A DNA stretch of 64,000 nucleotides from Lachnospiraceae bacterium (GCA_902381685.1 LR698958.1:1808833-1872832); one strand, 5' to 3'. Positions 1 to 9,624 are shown, counted from the stretch's first letter. A program made the numbers and translations. Notes: a model not told the origin generated them from the sequence alone.

Positions 1-739
1 CTGACGGGTGAATATGAACTCCGTCTGTAATCAACTCTACAAAACAATGGCTGCTGTCATGTGCCGCTCCGATAACTCCCGGTGCGCGATGTGTAAATGC
101 AGGCATTGCATTGTATAAATGTGTTGCGTGGTCTGCCCCTAAATCGTATCCCTTTTTCGCAGTATCATAATCTGCCAATGTATGCGCAAAAGAAATATGT
201 ACTTCATCTTTCAGCGCTTCAATAAAGTCCATTGCTCCCTCTGCCTCAGGCGCAATGTCTACAAGACGGTATAAACCGTTTGCCGCTTCCTGCAGTCTGC
301 GGAACATTTCCACATCAGGTTTTACAATATGCGTCCCCGCCTGAGCGCCCTTTTTCCCCGGTGAAATAAACGGTCCTTCCATATTAATTCCCGCAAGAAC
401 AGCGCCCTCTTCATTTTTATACGCACCTGCCGTCTTAGAAATATGCATCAACTCTTCTTCAGACAAAGTCATTGTTGCAGGAACCATCGTTGTAATTCCC
501 TGTGACGCTTCGTATTTAGCAATCTCACGGATAGCCTCCTCTGTTCCGTCACAGAAGTCATGCCCTACTGCACCGTGAAAATGTACATCAACAAGTCCCG
601 GAATTGCGTATCCGCCCTGTCCGTCTATTACTTCGTCCTGATTTGTCGCCGTATCCTGAAAAATACCGTTCTCAATAATGATTTCTCCCGGTTCAAATTT
701 TCCTTCTTCCGTAAATACCTGTACGTTCTTAATAATCAT
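1..739 (-). CDS. nagA: N-acetylglucosamine-6-phosphate deacetylase, N-terminal part (cut by window edge)
   Basis: The enzyme removes acetate from GlcNAc-6-P to give glucosamine-6-P, the substrate of the adjacent NagB. About 246 of the roughly 380 residues expected for the family are present; the C-terminus lies beyond base 1. The N-terminus ends a beta-sandwich with PGLVDVHFHG, the amidohydrolase metal-site H-x-H motif, followed by GAVGHDFCDGT. The ATG at 739 has an AGAGGTG ribosome site and lies 11 bp after nagB, so the two are one operon. Recognition is firm; only the missing end limits it. Confidence 0.93.
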   Translation of the reverse strand, partial: MIIKNVQVFTEEGKFEPGEIIIENGIFQDTATNQDEVIDGQGGYAIPGLVDVHFHGAVGHDFCDGTEEAIREIAKYEASQGITTMVPATMTLSEEELMHISKTAGAYKNEEGAVLAGINMEGPFISPGKKGAQAGTHIVKPDVEMFRRLQEAANGLYRLVDIAPEAEGAMDFIEALKDEVHISFAHTLADYDTAKKGYDLGADHATHLYNAMPAFTHRAPGVIGAAHDSSHCFVELITDGVHIHPS

Positions 740-750
740 TGTCTTCACCT

Positions 751-1482
751 CTACTGAGCCACTTTAGAATATGCTGCCTCATCACATACAACAGTTACGT
801 CCGGGTGCATCTGCAAAATTGATGCAGGTACTTCAGGAGTAACCGGCCCGAAAAATGCTTTCTTAACAATCTCTGCTTTATCTTCGCCGCTTACTACAAC
901 AACGATTTTCTTTGCACTCATAATTGTTCCGATTCCCATTGTATATGCCTGTCTTGGAACATCATCTGCTGATGCAAAGAAACGTTTATTTGCTTCGATT
1001 GTACTTTCCTGTAAATCTACACAGTGTGTAATTTTGTCAAACTGTGGTGCAGGCTCGTTAAATCCGATATGTCCGTTGTGTCCAAGTCCTAATAACTGTA
1101 AATCTACTCCGCCAAGAGAAGCGATTAATTCTTCATAACGTGCACATTCTTTTTCAGCATCTGGTTCCATACCGTTTGGCACGTTTGTGTTTGCCTTGTC
1201 AATGTTGATGTGGTCAAAGAAATTATCGTTCATAAAGTAGTAATAACTCTGATCGTTATCTCTTGGAAGTCCTTTATATTCGTCAAGGTTTACTGATTTC
1301 ACCTGCGAAAAATCAAGATCCCCTTCTTCATATCTTTTGATTAATTCTTTATATGTACCGATTGGTGAAGAGCCTGTCGCAAGCCCGAGAACACAATTTG
1401 GTTTCATAATAACCTGTGCTCCGATAACATTTGCTGCCTTTCTGCTCATTTCGTTATAATCTTTTGCTACACAAATTTTCAT
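751..1482 (-). CDS. nagB: Glucosamine-6-phosphate deaminase
   Basis: Converts glucosamine-6-P to fructose-6-P and ammonia, feeding amino sugars into glycolysis in the cytoplasm. The 243 residues match the usual family length. Visible motifs are NLDEYKGL (substrate loop) and LGLGHNGHIGFNEPAP with the catalytic His region. It is the first gene of the nagB-nagA pair; a palindrome lies 44 bp upstream of the start. With a GH110-type hydrolase at the other end of the window, amino-sugar salvage from host glycans is a plausible context, but that link is inference. Confidence 0.96.
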   Translation of the reverse strand: MKICVAKDYNEMSRKAANVIGAQVIMKPNCVLGLATGSSPIGTYKELIKRYEEGDLDFSQVKSVNLDEYKGLPRDNDQSYYYFMNDNFFDHINIDKANTNVPNGMEPDAEKECARYEELIASLGGVDLQLLGLGHNGHIGFNEPAPQFDKITHCVDLQESTIEANKRFFASADDVPRQAYTMGIGTIMSAKKIVVVVSGEDKAEIVKKAFFGPVTPEVPASILQMHPDVTVVCDEAAYSKVAQ

Positions 1483-1525
1483 GTTTATTTCTTCCTTTCT
1501 ACATATGCTGATTTTTACCGTTACT

Positions 1526-1543
1526 GAGTATCAGATAATACTC
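1526..1543. promoter_or_regulatory. Palindrome upstream of nagB, candidate operator
   Basis: A perfect inverted repeat GAGTAT-n6-ATACTC lies between the nagB start and its upstream region. Its position fits repressor binding near the nagB promoter. It does not obviously match the NagR/GntR consensus I know, so the binding protein is unknown. Confidence 0.4.
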
Positions 1544-1635
1544 TTTATATATTACCACGTTATATGACGATTTTGTAGACTATTTAACTATTTCATTATC
1601 TTTTTTTATTTCTGTTCTGATATACTGTGAATTTG

Positions 1636-3801
1636 CTAAATTTTTAATTTAGCAAGTGCGTCTGCAAATGCGGTATTGACCGGCTCTTCTTTCTGTTGTT
1701 TCAGATATCGCTGTACGTCCTTTTTGCTGACTCCGGCCCCTTCTTTTTCTCTTCTCGCTTTAAAAGCAGACATTTTTTCCTTATGCCCGCATACACATAC
1801 AAACTGTTCTTCATCACCTTTTTTAATGATTTCCATTTTCTTGTGGCAATTCGGACATCTTGCATTGGAAAGTCTTGCAATTACTTCCTTGTGTCCGCAC
1901 TCTCTGTCCTGACATACAAGCATTCTCGCATTTTTCCCGTTCACCGCCAGCATCGGCTTATTACATTTAGGACATTTCTTTGTCGTCACATTATCGTGTC
2001 GGAAATTCCCTTCCCCGTGTTTGATTTCCTCCACAATATCTTCCGTGTACGTTTCAATCTCCGTCATAAATGTTTCTTTCGCCAGTTCCCCTTTAGCAAT
2101 GCGGGAAAGTTTCATCTCCCAGTCCGCCGTCAGTTCCGGCTTCTTTAATTCTTCAGGAACAAGCGACAATAACTGTTTCCCTTTTGACGTGAGATAAATT
2201 TCTTTTCCTTTTAACTCCATAAGGAATGTATTGAAAAGTTTATCAATAATATCAGCCCTTGTGGCTACCGTTCCAAGACCGCCGGTTTCTCCCAGCGTCT
2301 GCACTGCCTGTTTGTCTTTGGATTCCATATATTTTACCGGATTCTCCATAGCAGATAAAAGTGTTGCCTCCGTAAATCTTGCCGGCGGCTTTGTTTTTCC
2401 TTCCGAGGCGAATACTTTTTCTATCGCAAATGTACTTCCTTTTTCTATCTGCGGTAAAGACTGTTCAGACAACTCATCTTCCTGCTCTTCCTCATATTCA
2501 TATACAGCCTTCCAGCCAATCTGTTGAACCGTTTTCCCTTTCGCCACAAAAGTCTCTTTCCCCACTTTCCCTTTTAATGTCGTCTGCTCATATACAAACG
2601 GGGGATAAAGAACACTCAAAAATCTTCTCACGACCAAATCATAAATTTTTCTCTCTTCATTTGTCATATGCTCCAACTGTACATACTGTTCCGTCGGAAT
2701 AATGGCGTGATGATCGCTCACTTTTTTATCGTCCACAAAAGATTTATTCGTCTGAAGCGGTTTCATCAGAAGACTTCCCGCAAGTTTTTTGTACGGTCCT
2801 ATGCCACAGGCACGCAGCCTGTCCTTAATCGTATCCACAATGTCCGTTCCGATATATTTCGAGTCCGTTCTCGGATACGTCAGTACTTTATGATTTTCAT
2901 AAAGTCTTTGCATAATGTTTAACGTCTCTTTTGCAGAAAATCCAAATCTCTTGTTTGCATCTCTCTGCAGTTCAGTCAAATCATAAAGCCCCGGTGCAAA
3001 AGATTTTTTCGCTGATTTTTCCACCTGCTCCACCTGCAGTCCTGTATTTGCCACTCCCTTTTCCAGTTCTTCAATTCTCTCTTTGGAAAATGTGCGGTAA
3101 CTTCCGGATTTCATGTCCTGCCATGTCCATTTAATCTTTCCTGCCTGAACCGTCAGCCCATAGTAAGTTTGAGGTTTAAATGTTCTGATTTCCTCTTCCC
3201 TCTTTGCAATCATGGCGAGAGTCGGCGTCTGTACACGCCCACAGGAAAGTTGTGCGTTATATTTACATGTCAATGCCCGTGTGGCATTGATTCCTACAAG
3301 CCAATCCGCTTCCGCACGGGAAACTGCCGCCATATATAAGTCATTGTACTTTCTTCCGTCCGAAAGATGGGCAAATCCGTCCTGAATGGCTTTATCCGTC
3401 ACGGAAGAAATCCAAAGACGCTTAATCGGTTTATGGCAGTTCACCTTTGCAAGAATCCATCTGGCAACAAGTTCCCCTTCTCGCCCGGCATCTGTGGCAA
3501 TAATAATATTGTCCACATCTTTCCTAAACAACTGCGTTTTCACCGCATTGTATTGTTTTGCAGTCTTTTTAATGACAACCAGTTCCATTTTCTTTGGCAT
3601 CATCGGAAGAACGTCCATCTTCCATTCTTTAAATTTTTTGTCATATCCTTCAGGGTCTGCAAGGGTAACTAAATGTCCCAGCGCCCATGTTACAATATAT
3701 TTTTCCCCTTCAATGGCACCCGAGATATTCTTTTTGCAGTGCAGCACCCTCGCAATATCTCTCGCCACCGACGGTTTTTCTGCTATAACTAATGATTTCA
3801 T
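1636..3801 (-). CDS. topB: DNA topoisomerase III
   Basis: Type IA topoisomerase that passes single strands and helps decatenate replication and recombination intermediates. 721 residues. The TOPRIM domain starts at VIAEKPSVARDIA and contains ATDAGREGELVAR (about residues 103-115). The active-site tyrosine lies in LTYPRTDSKYI (about 308-318). Two C-terminal zinc ribbons are visible: CPKCNKPML and CPNCHKKM, each followed by a second Cys pair. It lies 28 bp after the activase gene on the same strand and may be read with it. A chromosomal housekeeping copy, or an ICE-derived TopB, are both possible; no other mobile genes lie next to it. Confidence 0.95.
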   Translation of the reverse strand: MKSLVIAEKPSVARDIARVLHCKKNISGAIEGEKYIVTWALGHLVTLADPEGYDKKFKEWKMDVLPMMPKKMELVVIKKTAKQYNAVKTQLFRKDVDNIIIATDAGREGELVARWILAKVNCHKPIKRLWISSVTDKAIQDGFAHLSDGRKYNDLYMAAVSRAEADWLVGINATRALTCKYNAQLSCGRVQTPTLAMIAKREEEIRTFKPQTYYGLTVQAGKIKWTWQDMKSGSYRTFSKERIEELEKGVANTGLQVEQVEKSAKKSFAPGLYDLTELQRDANKRFGFSAKETLNIMQRLYENHKVLTYPRTDSKYIGTDIVDTIKDRLRACGIGPYKKLAGSLLMKPLQTNKSFVDDKKVSDHHAIIPTEQYVQLEHMTNEERKIYDLVVRRFLSVLYPPFVYEQTTLKGKVGKETFVAKGKTVQQIGWKAVYEYEEEQEDELSEQSLPQIEKGSTFAIEKVFASEGKTKPPARFTEATLLSAMENPVKYMESKDKQAVQTLGETGGLGTVATRADIIDKLFNTFLMELKGKEIYLTSKGKQLLSLVPEELKKPELTADWEMKLSRIAKGELAKETFMTEIETYTEDIVEEIKHGEGNFRHDNVTTKKCPKCNKPMLAVNGKNARMLVCQDRECGHKEVIARLSNARCPNCHKKMEIIKKGDEEQFVCVCGHKEKMSAFKARREKEGAGVSKKDVQRYLKQQKEEPVNTAFADALAKLKI

Positions 3802-3829
3802 TTTTCTTTCCTATCCTTCAGTTTTTAAT

Positions 3830-4588
3830 CTACTTTTTCTCTTCCGCAAGATAAGAAGCCCCCAATGCTCCGGCAAATCTTCCGAAAGCAGTCGGCGTGA
3901 CTGCTGCTCCTAATTTCTTGGAGAGACGCTCCGCAAAATAAGCGCTGTGACTTAGTCCTCCTGTCAGAATGATTTTCTCAGCCAACGTCTGCCGTTGTGC
4001 CAATTGAGCCACCTTTGATACGACCGATTCAATCACACCCATGGCAATATCCTCCCTCGGCCGGCCTTCACCGATATAACTGATAACTTCTGATTCCGCA
4101 AACACCGTGCAAAGTGAACTGATCGGTATCATCTCCCCTGTTTTTGCCAGTTCAAATAACTCGTCGAGCGTGATACCTAAACGATTCGCCATAATTTCCA
4201 AAAACTTTCCTGTTCCCGCAGAACATTTATCATTCATCAGGAAATCCATAACCATACCGCCATTTACCTGAATAACCTTTGTATCCTGACCGCCCACATC
4301 AATAATTGTACAGTCGCCCTCTGCCAGTTCACGGCCACCTCTGGCGTGGCATGTGATTTCCGTCACAACTTTATCGGCAAAATCCACCGCCACCCGTCCG
4401 TAACCTGTTGCCACAACTCTCGTCTTTTCGTCCTCCACATCAATTCCTTCTTTTAACAGACGCTCCCGAATTGTCATCGTCGTTTCTTTGCTGCTCCACC
4501 CTGTAGGCAGAACAAAGTGCAACTCCTTCTCCCCACGTACAACTACTTTCGATGCAGTAGAACCTATATCTATTCCTACGTAATTCAT
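3830..4588 (-). CDS. 2-hydroxyacyl-CoA dehydratase activase family ATPase (HgdC/BadF-BcrA type)
   Basis: Family members are [4Fe-4S] ATPases that inject one electron into a 2-hydroxyacyl-CoA dehydratase or benzoyl-CoA reductase. The 252 residues begin with the ASKHA fold motif GIDIGSTASKV, carry IDVGGQDTKVI, and have the cluster ligands in NDKCSAGTGKFLE and SSLCTVFAESEV. This length is typical of stand-alone activases. No dehydratase subunits are adjacent, so the partner is unknown. It sits between truA (12 bp upstream) and topB. Confidence 0.88.
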   Translation of the reverse strand: MNYVGIDIGSTASKVVVRGEKELHFVLPTGWSSKETTMTIRERLLKEGIDVEDEKTRVVATGYGRVAVDFADKVVTEITCHARGGRELAEGDCTIIDVGGQDTKVIQVNGGMVMDFLMNDKCSAGTGKFLEIMANRLGITLDELFELAKTGEMIPISSLCTVFAESEVISYIGEGRPREDIAMGVIESVVSKVAQLAQRQTLAEKIILTGGLSHSAYFAERLSKKLGAAVTPTAFGRFAGALGASYLAEEKK

Positions 4589-4600
4589 CTTTTCGCCCCC

Positions 4601-5338
4601 TTAATTGTATCTGATTTCCATTAACATCAGGCCATGCGGCGGCGCTGTCACTCCCGCTGCCTTTCTGTTCTTCGCTTCCAAAATTTCTTTTACCTGCACA
4701 GGCTCATAAAACCCTCTTCCTACCCTGATAAGTGTTCCCACGATAATGCGAACCATATTATAAAGGAAGCCGTTCCCGCTAATCCGAATGGTAATCTCTT
4801 CGCCATTTTCCAAAATTTCCAATTCTTTTACCGTACGAACCGTACTTTCCACGTCCGTCTTAATGTTACAAAAACTGGCAAAATCATGCTCACCAATCAG
4901 ATACGATGCTCCCTCTCGCATCTTATCCAAATCCAATTCATAGGAAACAAAATAATTCGTCAGTCGCTTTGTCGGAATGGGAATTCTCGTATTTACAATA
5001 TGATATTCATACGTCTTCTCACAATCGCAATATCTTGGGTGAAAATCTAACGGTACTTCCTCAGATTTTACTACCACAATATCTTCCGGCAAAATGCGGT
5101 TTACTGCCATTGCAACCCTCTCAGGCGGAATCGTTGTCTCCGTGTCGAACACCGCCACATTCCCCATGGCATGCACGCCTGAATCCGTACGGCTCGCTCC
5201 AATCACAACAATTTTCTCTCCCGTCAATTTACTTAACGCCTTATTTACTATCTCTTCTATCGTAATCCCATTCGGCTGAATCTGCCAACCGCAATAATTC
5301 GTGCCGTCATAGGCAATTGTCAACTTCACTCTTCTCAT
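4601..5338 (-). CDS. truA: tRNA pseudouridine synthase A (positions 38-40)
   Basis: Isomerises uridines 38-40 in the tRNA anticodon arm. The 245 residues are typical for the family. The catalytic Asp is in SRTDSGVHAMGNVAVF (about residues 50-65), and LTIAYDGTNYCGWQIQPN marks the N-terminus. It follows ecfT in the order ecfA1-ecfA2-ecfT-truA that is common in Firmicutes, but a palindromic repeat sits between ecfT and truA. Confidence 0.96.
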   Translation of the reverse strand: MRRVKLTIAYDGTNYCGWQIQPNGITIEEIVNKALSKLTGEKIVVIGASRTDSGVHAMGNVAVFDTETTIPPERVAMAVNRILPEDIVVVKSEEVPLDFHPRYCDCEKTYEYHIVNTRIPIPTKRLTNYFVSYELDLDKMREGASYLIGEHDFASFCNIKTDVESTVRTVKELEILENGEEITIRISGNGFLYNMVRIIVGTLIRVGRGFYEPVQVKEILEAKNRKAAGVTAPPHGLMLMEIRYN

Positions 5339-5377
5339 CTTCTACCTCAATTCTTCAAAAAGGGACAGGGCATTTCT

Positions 5378-5422
5378 CAATTGGGGACGTAGTAAAACTC
5401 AATTTTACTACGTCCCCAATTG
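5378..5422. repeat. Perfect 20-bp inverted repeat with GGGGACG core
   Basis: Two perfectly complementary 20-nt arms (5378-5397 and 5403-5422) are separated by a 5-nt loop, lying between ecfT and truA. The arm contains AATTGGGGACGTAGT. A relative with the same GGGGACG core occurs at 54147-54178, so this is a dispersed element of the REP/MITE kind rather than a gene-specific site. It could also fold in the transcript and act as a terminator or RNA-stability element in the ecf-truA message. Confidence 0.8.
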
Positions 5423-5433
5423 ACTAAAATTCA

Positions 5434-6258
5434 CTAAAATATCCACACTCGGAAGGAGATGTAGCGTCCCACCAGAACCATAACAACTATATATAGTATC
5501 GTTACCGCATAAGTAATGTAATCTCGTTTTTGATATACGAGCGGCTTCATTTTTGTTCTTCCTTCTCCGCCCTGATAGCATCTCGCTTCCATTGCCATTG
5601 CCAAGTCATTTGCCCGACGAAATGCAGATACAAACAACGGAACAAGAATCGGAATCATGTTTTTTGCTTTCTGAATGATGTTCCCGCCTTCTAAGTCCGC
5701 ACCTCTTGCAATCTGCGCTTTCATGATTTTGTCTGTTTCTTCCAGTAAAATAGGAATAAACCGAAGTGCAATGGACATCATCATGGCAATTTCATGTACC
5801 GGCACTTTGATTTTGTTAAACGGTTTTAATAATTTTTCGATTCCGTCCGTCAGTTCATTTGGCGTTGTTGTCAGTGTCATCAGTGATGATCCGACAATCA
5901 GATAGATAAGACGGATTGCCATATATACCGCCGTGCGAAGTCCCTCGTCCGTAATTTTAAAAATCCAAAAGGATACAAGTACATTTCCCTGATTCGTCAA
6001 AAACAGATTAAACAAAACCGTAATCATCAGTAAAACGATAATGGGTTTCAATCCTTTTGTAATAAATTTAAACGGCACTTTTGATAATCTGATTACCGCA
6101 AATAAAAATACAGTGCAAAGAGCATATCCCAGCACACTTTTAAACAGGAAAAGTGAAATCAGGTAAAATAACGTACACATAATTTTTACTCGCGGATCAA
6201 GCCTATGCACAATGCTGTTTGCCGGATAATATTGTCCTATTGTTATATCTCTAATCAT
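5434..6258 (-). CDS. ecfT: Energy-coupling factor transporter transmembrane protein EcfT
   Basis: Membrane scaffold joining the two ATPases to exchangeable substrate-binding S-components for vitamins and metals. 274 residues with a cluster of hydrophobic helices (about 25-60, 60-125, 240-265). A coupling-helix Ala-Arg-Gly motif is seen in QIARGADLEGG (about residue 185). Its ATG overlaps the ecfA2 end by 4 bp, indicating translational coupling. No S-component gene lies beside it, so the module probably serves several S-components encoded elsewhere. Confidence 0.95.
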   Translation of the reverse strand: MIRDITIGQYYPANSIVHRLDPRVKIMCTLFYLISLFLFKSVLGYALCTVFLFAVIRLSKVPFKFITKGLKPIIVLLMITVLFNLFLTNQGNVLVSFWIFKITDEGLRTAVYMAIRLIYLIVGSSLMTLTTTPNELTDGIEKLLKPFNKIKVPVHEIAMMMSIALRFIPILLEETDKIMKAQIARGADLEGGNIIQKAKNMIPILVPLFVSAFRRANDLAMAMEARCYQGGEGRTKMKPLVYQKRDYITYAVTILYIVVMVLVGRYISFRVWIF

Positions 6259-7097
6259 AATGCTTTCATTATCTCCTCTACCGCTTCCTCAATGGTTGTC
6301 GCCTCCGTACTTACCGCAAATCCTTTGTCTTTTAACGCATTCATCACATAAGTAACCTGAGGTGCCGACAGCCCTATCTGCTCCAGTTCTTTATAGTGGG
6401 AAAAAACTTCTTTCGGTGTTCCGTCAAACATTTTTTCACCCCTGTTCATCACGATAAGCCGTTCCACATATTTCGCAATATCTTCCATACTGTGTGATAC
6501 GAGAACTACCGTCATATCTCCCTGTCGGTGTAACTCTGCGATTTGATCTAAAATCTCATCTCGTCCCTTGGGATCAAGACCGGCGGTTGGCTCGTCCAAA
6601 ACGAGAACTTTCGGCTGCATCGCCAAAACTCCGGCGATTGCCACTCTTCTTTTCTGTCCTCCCGATAAATCAAACGGCGATTGTCCATAATATTTTTCCG
6701 GAAATCCTACCGCTTCCAGCGCTTCTTTCGCCCGCTTTTCACATTCTTCCTTCGGAAGCCCCTGATTTTTCGGTCCGAAACAAACATCGGTCAGTACGTC
6801 CACCTCAAACAATTGATGTTCAGGATACTGAAAAACAAGTCCGACTTCATTTCTCAGATTCCTCATGGAATATCCTTCCGCATACACATCTTCACCGTTG
6901 AAATAAAATTTTCCGTCCGTTGCTCTGATTAAACCATTCAAATGTTGAATCAGCGTCGATTTTCCCGAACCGGTATGCCCGATAATTCCCACAAACTGCC
7001 CGTGAGGGATTTCCAGTGAAACATCTTTTAACGCCTGTTTCCGATAAGCTGTCCCCTCTCCGTATATATAATTGATATGCTCTAATTTAATTGACAT
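6255..7097 (-). CDS. ecfA2: ECF transporter ATPase subunit EcfA2
   Basis: One of the two ABC ATPases that power ECF vitamin uptake. 280 residues with Walker [10 protein letters not shown], signature LSGGQKRR, Walker [13 protein letters not shown] and switch His in VSHSMED. The [14 protein letters not shown] signature and its place second in the operon fit EcfA2. It overlaps ecfA1 by 16 bp and ecfT by 4 bp. Confidence 0.95.
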   Translation of the reverse strand: MSIKLEHINYIYGEGTAYRKQALKDVSLEIPHGQFVGIIGHTGSGKSTLIQHLNGLIRATDGKFYFNGEDVYAEGYSMRNLRNEVGLVFQYPEHQLFEVDVLTDVCFGPKNQGLPKEECEKRAKEALEAVGFPEKYYGQSPFDLSGGQKRRVAIAGVLAMQPKVLVLDEPTAGLDPKGRDEILDQIAELHRQGDMTVVLVSHSMEDIAKYVERLIVMNRGEKMFDGTPKEVFSHYKELEQIGLSAPQVTYVMNALKDKGFAVSTEATTIEEAVEEIMKAL

Positions 7098-7933
7098 AAT
7101 GCCTCCACCAACTCTTCTGTCTTAAGAATATCCTTCGGAAGTTTTACTCCTCTTTTTCTTAATTCATGTGCCAACATTGTTACCTGCGGAACGTCTAGTC
7201 TGTGTTTTTTCAACTCGTCCACCTGCGAAAATATTTCTCTCGGCGTCCCGTCCATGACAACACGCCCCTGTTCCATGACAAATACTCTGTCTGCTCCGAT
7301 AACCTCTTCCATATAATGTGTAATCAAAATGACCGTTACCTTTTCTCTTTTGCGAAGTTCATCAACCGTACGCAAAACTTCTTTTCTTCCAATCGGATCC
7401 AGCATTGCCGTAGGTTCGTCTAACACAATACATTTCGGACACATGGCAATCACACCTGCAATGGCTACACGCTGTTTCTGTCCGCCTGACAGTTTATTCG
7501 GTGAATGGTGTCGGTATTCCGTCATACCGACTGCGTGAAGACTTTTATCCACCCTCTGCCATATTTCCTCTGTGGGAACTCCCAGATTCTCAGGCCCGAA
7601 TCCCACGTCTTCCTCCACGACCGTCCCGATAATCTGGTTGTCCGGATTTTGAAAGACCATTCCTGCCGACTGACGTATCTCCCAAAGTTTATCTAAATCC
7701 TTCGTATCTTTTCCGTCAACCCACATTGTTCCTTCCGTAGATGTTAAAATAGCATTGATATGTTTCGCCAATGTAGATTTTCCCGAACCGTTATGTCCGA
7801 GAATCGCAATAAACTGCCCCTCTTCTATATTCAAGTCCACGCCGTCAATTGCACGGTGCTTTCCAATGACATTTCCTGTTTCGTCTAATTTATCATATTC
7901 AAACACAAGATGTTTTGTTTTTATCATGCTCAT
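7082..7933 (-). CDS. ecfA1: ECF transporter ATPase subunit EcfA1
   Basis: Partner ABC ATPase of EcfA2. Walker [11 protein letters not shown]-loop FQNPDNQI, signature LSGGQKQR, Walker [13 protein letters not shown] and switch His in ITHYMEE are all present. The ATG at 7933 (MSMIKTK) is preferred because AGAGGG lies six bases upstream; the longer frame begins with a TTG. In many Firmicutes ecfA1 follows rplQ, but here an EamA permease is upstream on the same strand. Confidence 0.95.
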   Translation of the reverse strand: MSMIKTKHLVFEYDKLDETGNVIGKHRAIDGVDLNIEEGQFIAILGHNGSGKSTLAKHINAILTSTEGTMWVDGKDTKDLDKLWEIRQSAGMVFQNPDNQIIGTVVEEDVGFGPENLGVPTEEIWQRVDKSLHAVGMTEYRHHSPNKLSGGQKQRVAIAGVIAMCPKCIVLDEPTAMLDPIGRKEVLRTVDELRKREKVTVILITHYMEEVIGADRVFVMEQGRVVMDGTPREIFSQVDELKKHRLDVPQVTMLAHELRKRGVKLPKDILKTEELVEALCQLN

Positions 7934-7985
7934 ACGCAACCCTCTTTTCGTCTTGTCACTGTGTGTTATTGTACTTCATCTCACT

Positions 7986-8918
7986 TTATTTTGCAATAAT
8001 CTGCTCTCTGCTTCGGCTTTCTCTATTCACAACAATAATTCCCGCACAAACACATAGCAATGCAAGTATATTCTTGATAGAAAAGATTTCTTCTCCCAAA
8101 AAGATTCCTGACAGCAGTACACCAAAAATAGGAATACTGAATCCGAAAATCGCAACTTTGCTTACCGGATTATACTTCAGCAATACCGTCCATAAACTAA
8201 ATGCTATTGTAGAAAGCAATGCCATATAGAGCAGTAATAAAGTAGATTTTACCGTAAAGTTTGTAATACTTCCCCCTGCAAATATACCAATAAGAGTTAA
8301 AACCGCTCCGCCAAACAGCAATTGATACGCCGTTAATGTCATCGGCTTTTCTCTATGTGAAATCAATTTCAACGTCACCGAACTCGTTCCATATGCGATA
8401 GAGCAAAGCATCACCATTCCTTCTCCCTGCAGAGAAAATCCACTTCCCCACGCTCCCGGTGACAGATTGATGAAAATAACTCCCGCAAATCCTACAACAC
8501 AGCCCAGCGCCTTTCTCCACGTCATTTTTTCTGCCGGAATAAGCATCGTTGCAACGATAATTGCAACAAATCCGTTTGACGCATTGATGACAGAGCCTTT
8601 TGCTCCCGTTGTATTTGCCATTCCTATATAAAAGAAAAGATATTGTACCGTTGTCTGAAGTAATCCCTGTGCAAATACATAAGGAATTGAAGATTTCTTC
8701 AGCGTAACAAATCGCTTTTCGTATATGCAGGCCAGCAAAAATGTTAAAACTCCCGCCAAAAAGAATCTGTATCCCGCAAATAAAATCTGACTTCCCACCG
8801 TCTTAATCTCAAATAACTCATATCCTATTTTCACTGCCGGAAACGCACTTCCCCAAAGTGCACAGCAGATAAGCGCCAAAATCGCAACGACACTTGTCTT
8901 TCTCATTGTTTTTTCCAT
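7986..8918 (-). CDS. EamA/DMT-superfamily permease
   Basis: Inner-membrane drug/metabolite transporter with two EamA repeats. 310 residues and about ten hydrophobic helices; WGSAFPAVKIGYELF in helix 1 and the repeat-like second half from about residue 155 are typical. The substrate cannot be told from sequence; exporters of amino acids or metabolites are common. The start at 8918 (MEKTMRKTS) is preferred to 8933 because GGAG lies 9 nt before it. It is divergent from the cyclophilin gene. Confidence 0.88.
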   Translation of the reverse strand: MEKTMRKTSVVAILALICCALWGSAFPAVKIGYELFEIKTVGSQILFAGYRFFLAGVLTFLLACIYEKRFVTLKKSSIPYVFAQGLLQTTVQYLFFYIGMANTTGAKGSVINASNGFVAIIVATMLIPAEKMTWRKALGCVVGFAGVIFINLSPGAWGSGFSLQGEGMVMLCSIAYGTSSVTLKLISHREKPMTLTAYQLLFGGAVLTLIGIFAGGSITNFTVKSTLLLLYMALLSTIAFSLWTVLLKYNPVSKVAIFGFSIPIFGVLLSGIFLGEEIFSIKNILALLCVCAGIIVVNRESRSREQIIAK

Positions 8919-8990
8919 TTTCTCACACTCCATTTTTTCATTTCTCTATTGTAACGAAGTTTCTCCCATTCGTAAAGTAAAAACCGTACG

Positions 8991-9019
8991 TTGACAAAAT
9001 ATTTCTCCCCCATTACAAT
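8991..9019 (+). promoter_or_regulatory. Sigma-A promoter of the cyclophilin gene
   Basis: TTGACA at 8991-8996 and TACAAT at 9014-9019 are separated by 17 bp. The site lies about 40 bp before the ATG, which has an AGAAAGGAAG ribosome site. Confidence 0.75.
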
Positions 9020-9060
9020 AGGATATAACATTATTTTTTCAGAAGAAAGGAAGTAATCAA

Positions 9061-9579
9061 ATGGCAAATCCAATCGTAACATTTGAAATGGAGAGCGGAG
9101 ATATAATCAAAGCAGAATTATATCCTGAAATTGCTCCGAATACAGTAAATAACTTTGTATCCCTTGTAAATTCCGGATATTATGACGGATTAATTTTCCA
9201 CCGTGTTATTCGTGGCTTTATGATTCAGGGCGGTTGTCCTGACGGAACAGGAATGGGTGGTCCGGGATACACAATCAAAGGAGAATTTAATCAGAACGGA
9301 TTCTCAAATCATTTAAAACATGAACCGGGCGTACTTTCCATGGCTCGTGCAATGCACCCTGATTCTGCAGGTTCACAGTTCTTTATCATGCACGAAACTT
9401 CTCCTCACTTAGACGGCTCTTACGCAGCATTCGGTAAAGTGACGGAAGGAATGGATATTGTAAATAAAATTGCGGAAACAGCAACAGATTACAATGACAG
9501 ACCATTGGAAACACAGAGAATGAAAACAGTAACAGTGGAAACATTCGGAGAAAATTATCCTGAACCGGACAAAATGTAA
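9061..9579 (+). CDS. Cyclophilin-type peptidyl-prolyl cis-trans isomerase
   Basis: Catalyses proline isomerisation in protein folding. The 172 residues are a single cyclophilin domain with FHRVIRGFMIQGG (catalytic Arg and neighbours, about 51-63), GMGGPGYTIKGEF, and LSMARAMHPDSAGSQFFI. No signal peptide is visible, so it should be cytoplasmic. It is monocistronic: a promoter precedes it and a strong terminator follows 5 bp after the stop. Confidence 0.95.
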   Translation: MANPIVTFEMESGDIIKAELYPEIAPNTVNNFVSLVNSGYYDGLIFHRVIRGFMIQGGCPDGTGMGGPGYTIKGEFNQNGFSNHLKHEPGVLSMARAMHPDSAGSQFFIMHETSPHLDGSYAAFGKVTEGMDIVNKIAETATDYNDRPLETQRMKTVTVETFGENYPEPDKM

Positions 9580-9584
9580 TGACA

Positions 9585-9608
9585 GGCGGCAAATTTGCCG
9601 CCTTTTTT
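9585..9608 (+). terminator. Intrinsic terminator after the cyclophilin gene
   Basis: An 18-nt perfect palindrome (9585-9602, arms GGCGGCAAA/TTTGCCGCC) is followed directly by six T residues. It separates the cyclophilin from the sigma-factor locus, although the sigma gene starts only 17 bp later and so needs its own promoter or read-through. Confidence 0.85.
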
Positions 9609-9624
9609 AGAAATTGGAGACGTT

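Noticed and set aside
1696..2148. Long plus-strand frames opposite topB, and similar long frames opposite other leftward genes
   Set aside because: They have no ribosome site and mirror the codon bias of the well-identified minus-strand genes, so they are shadows.
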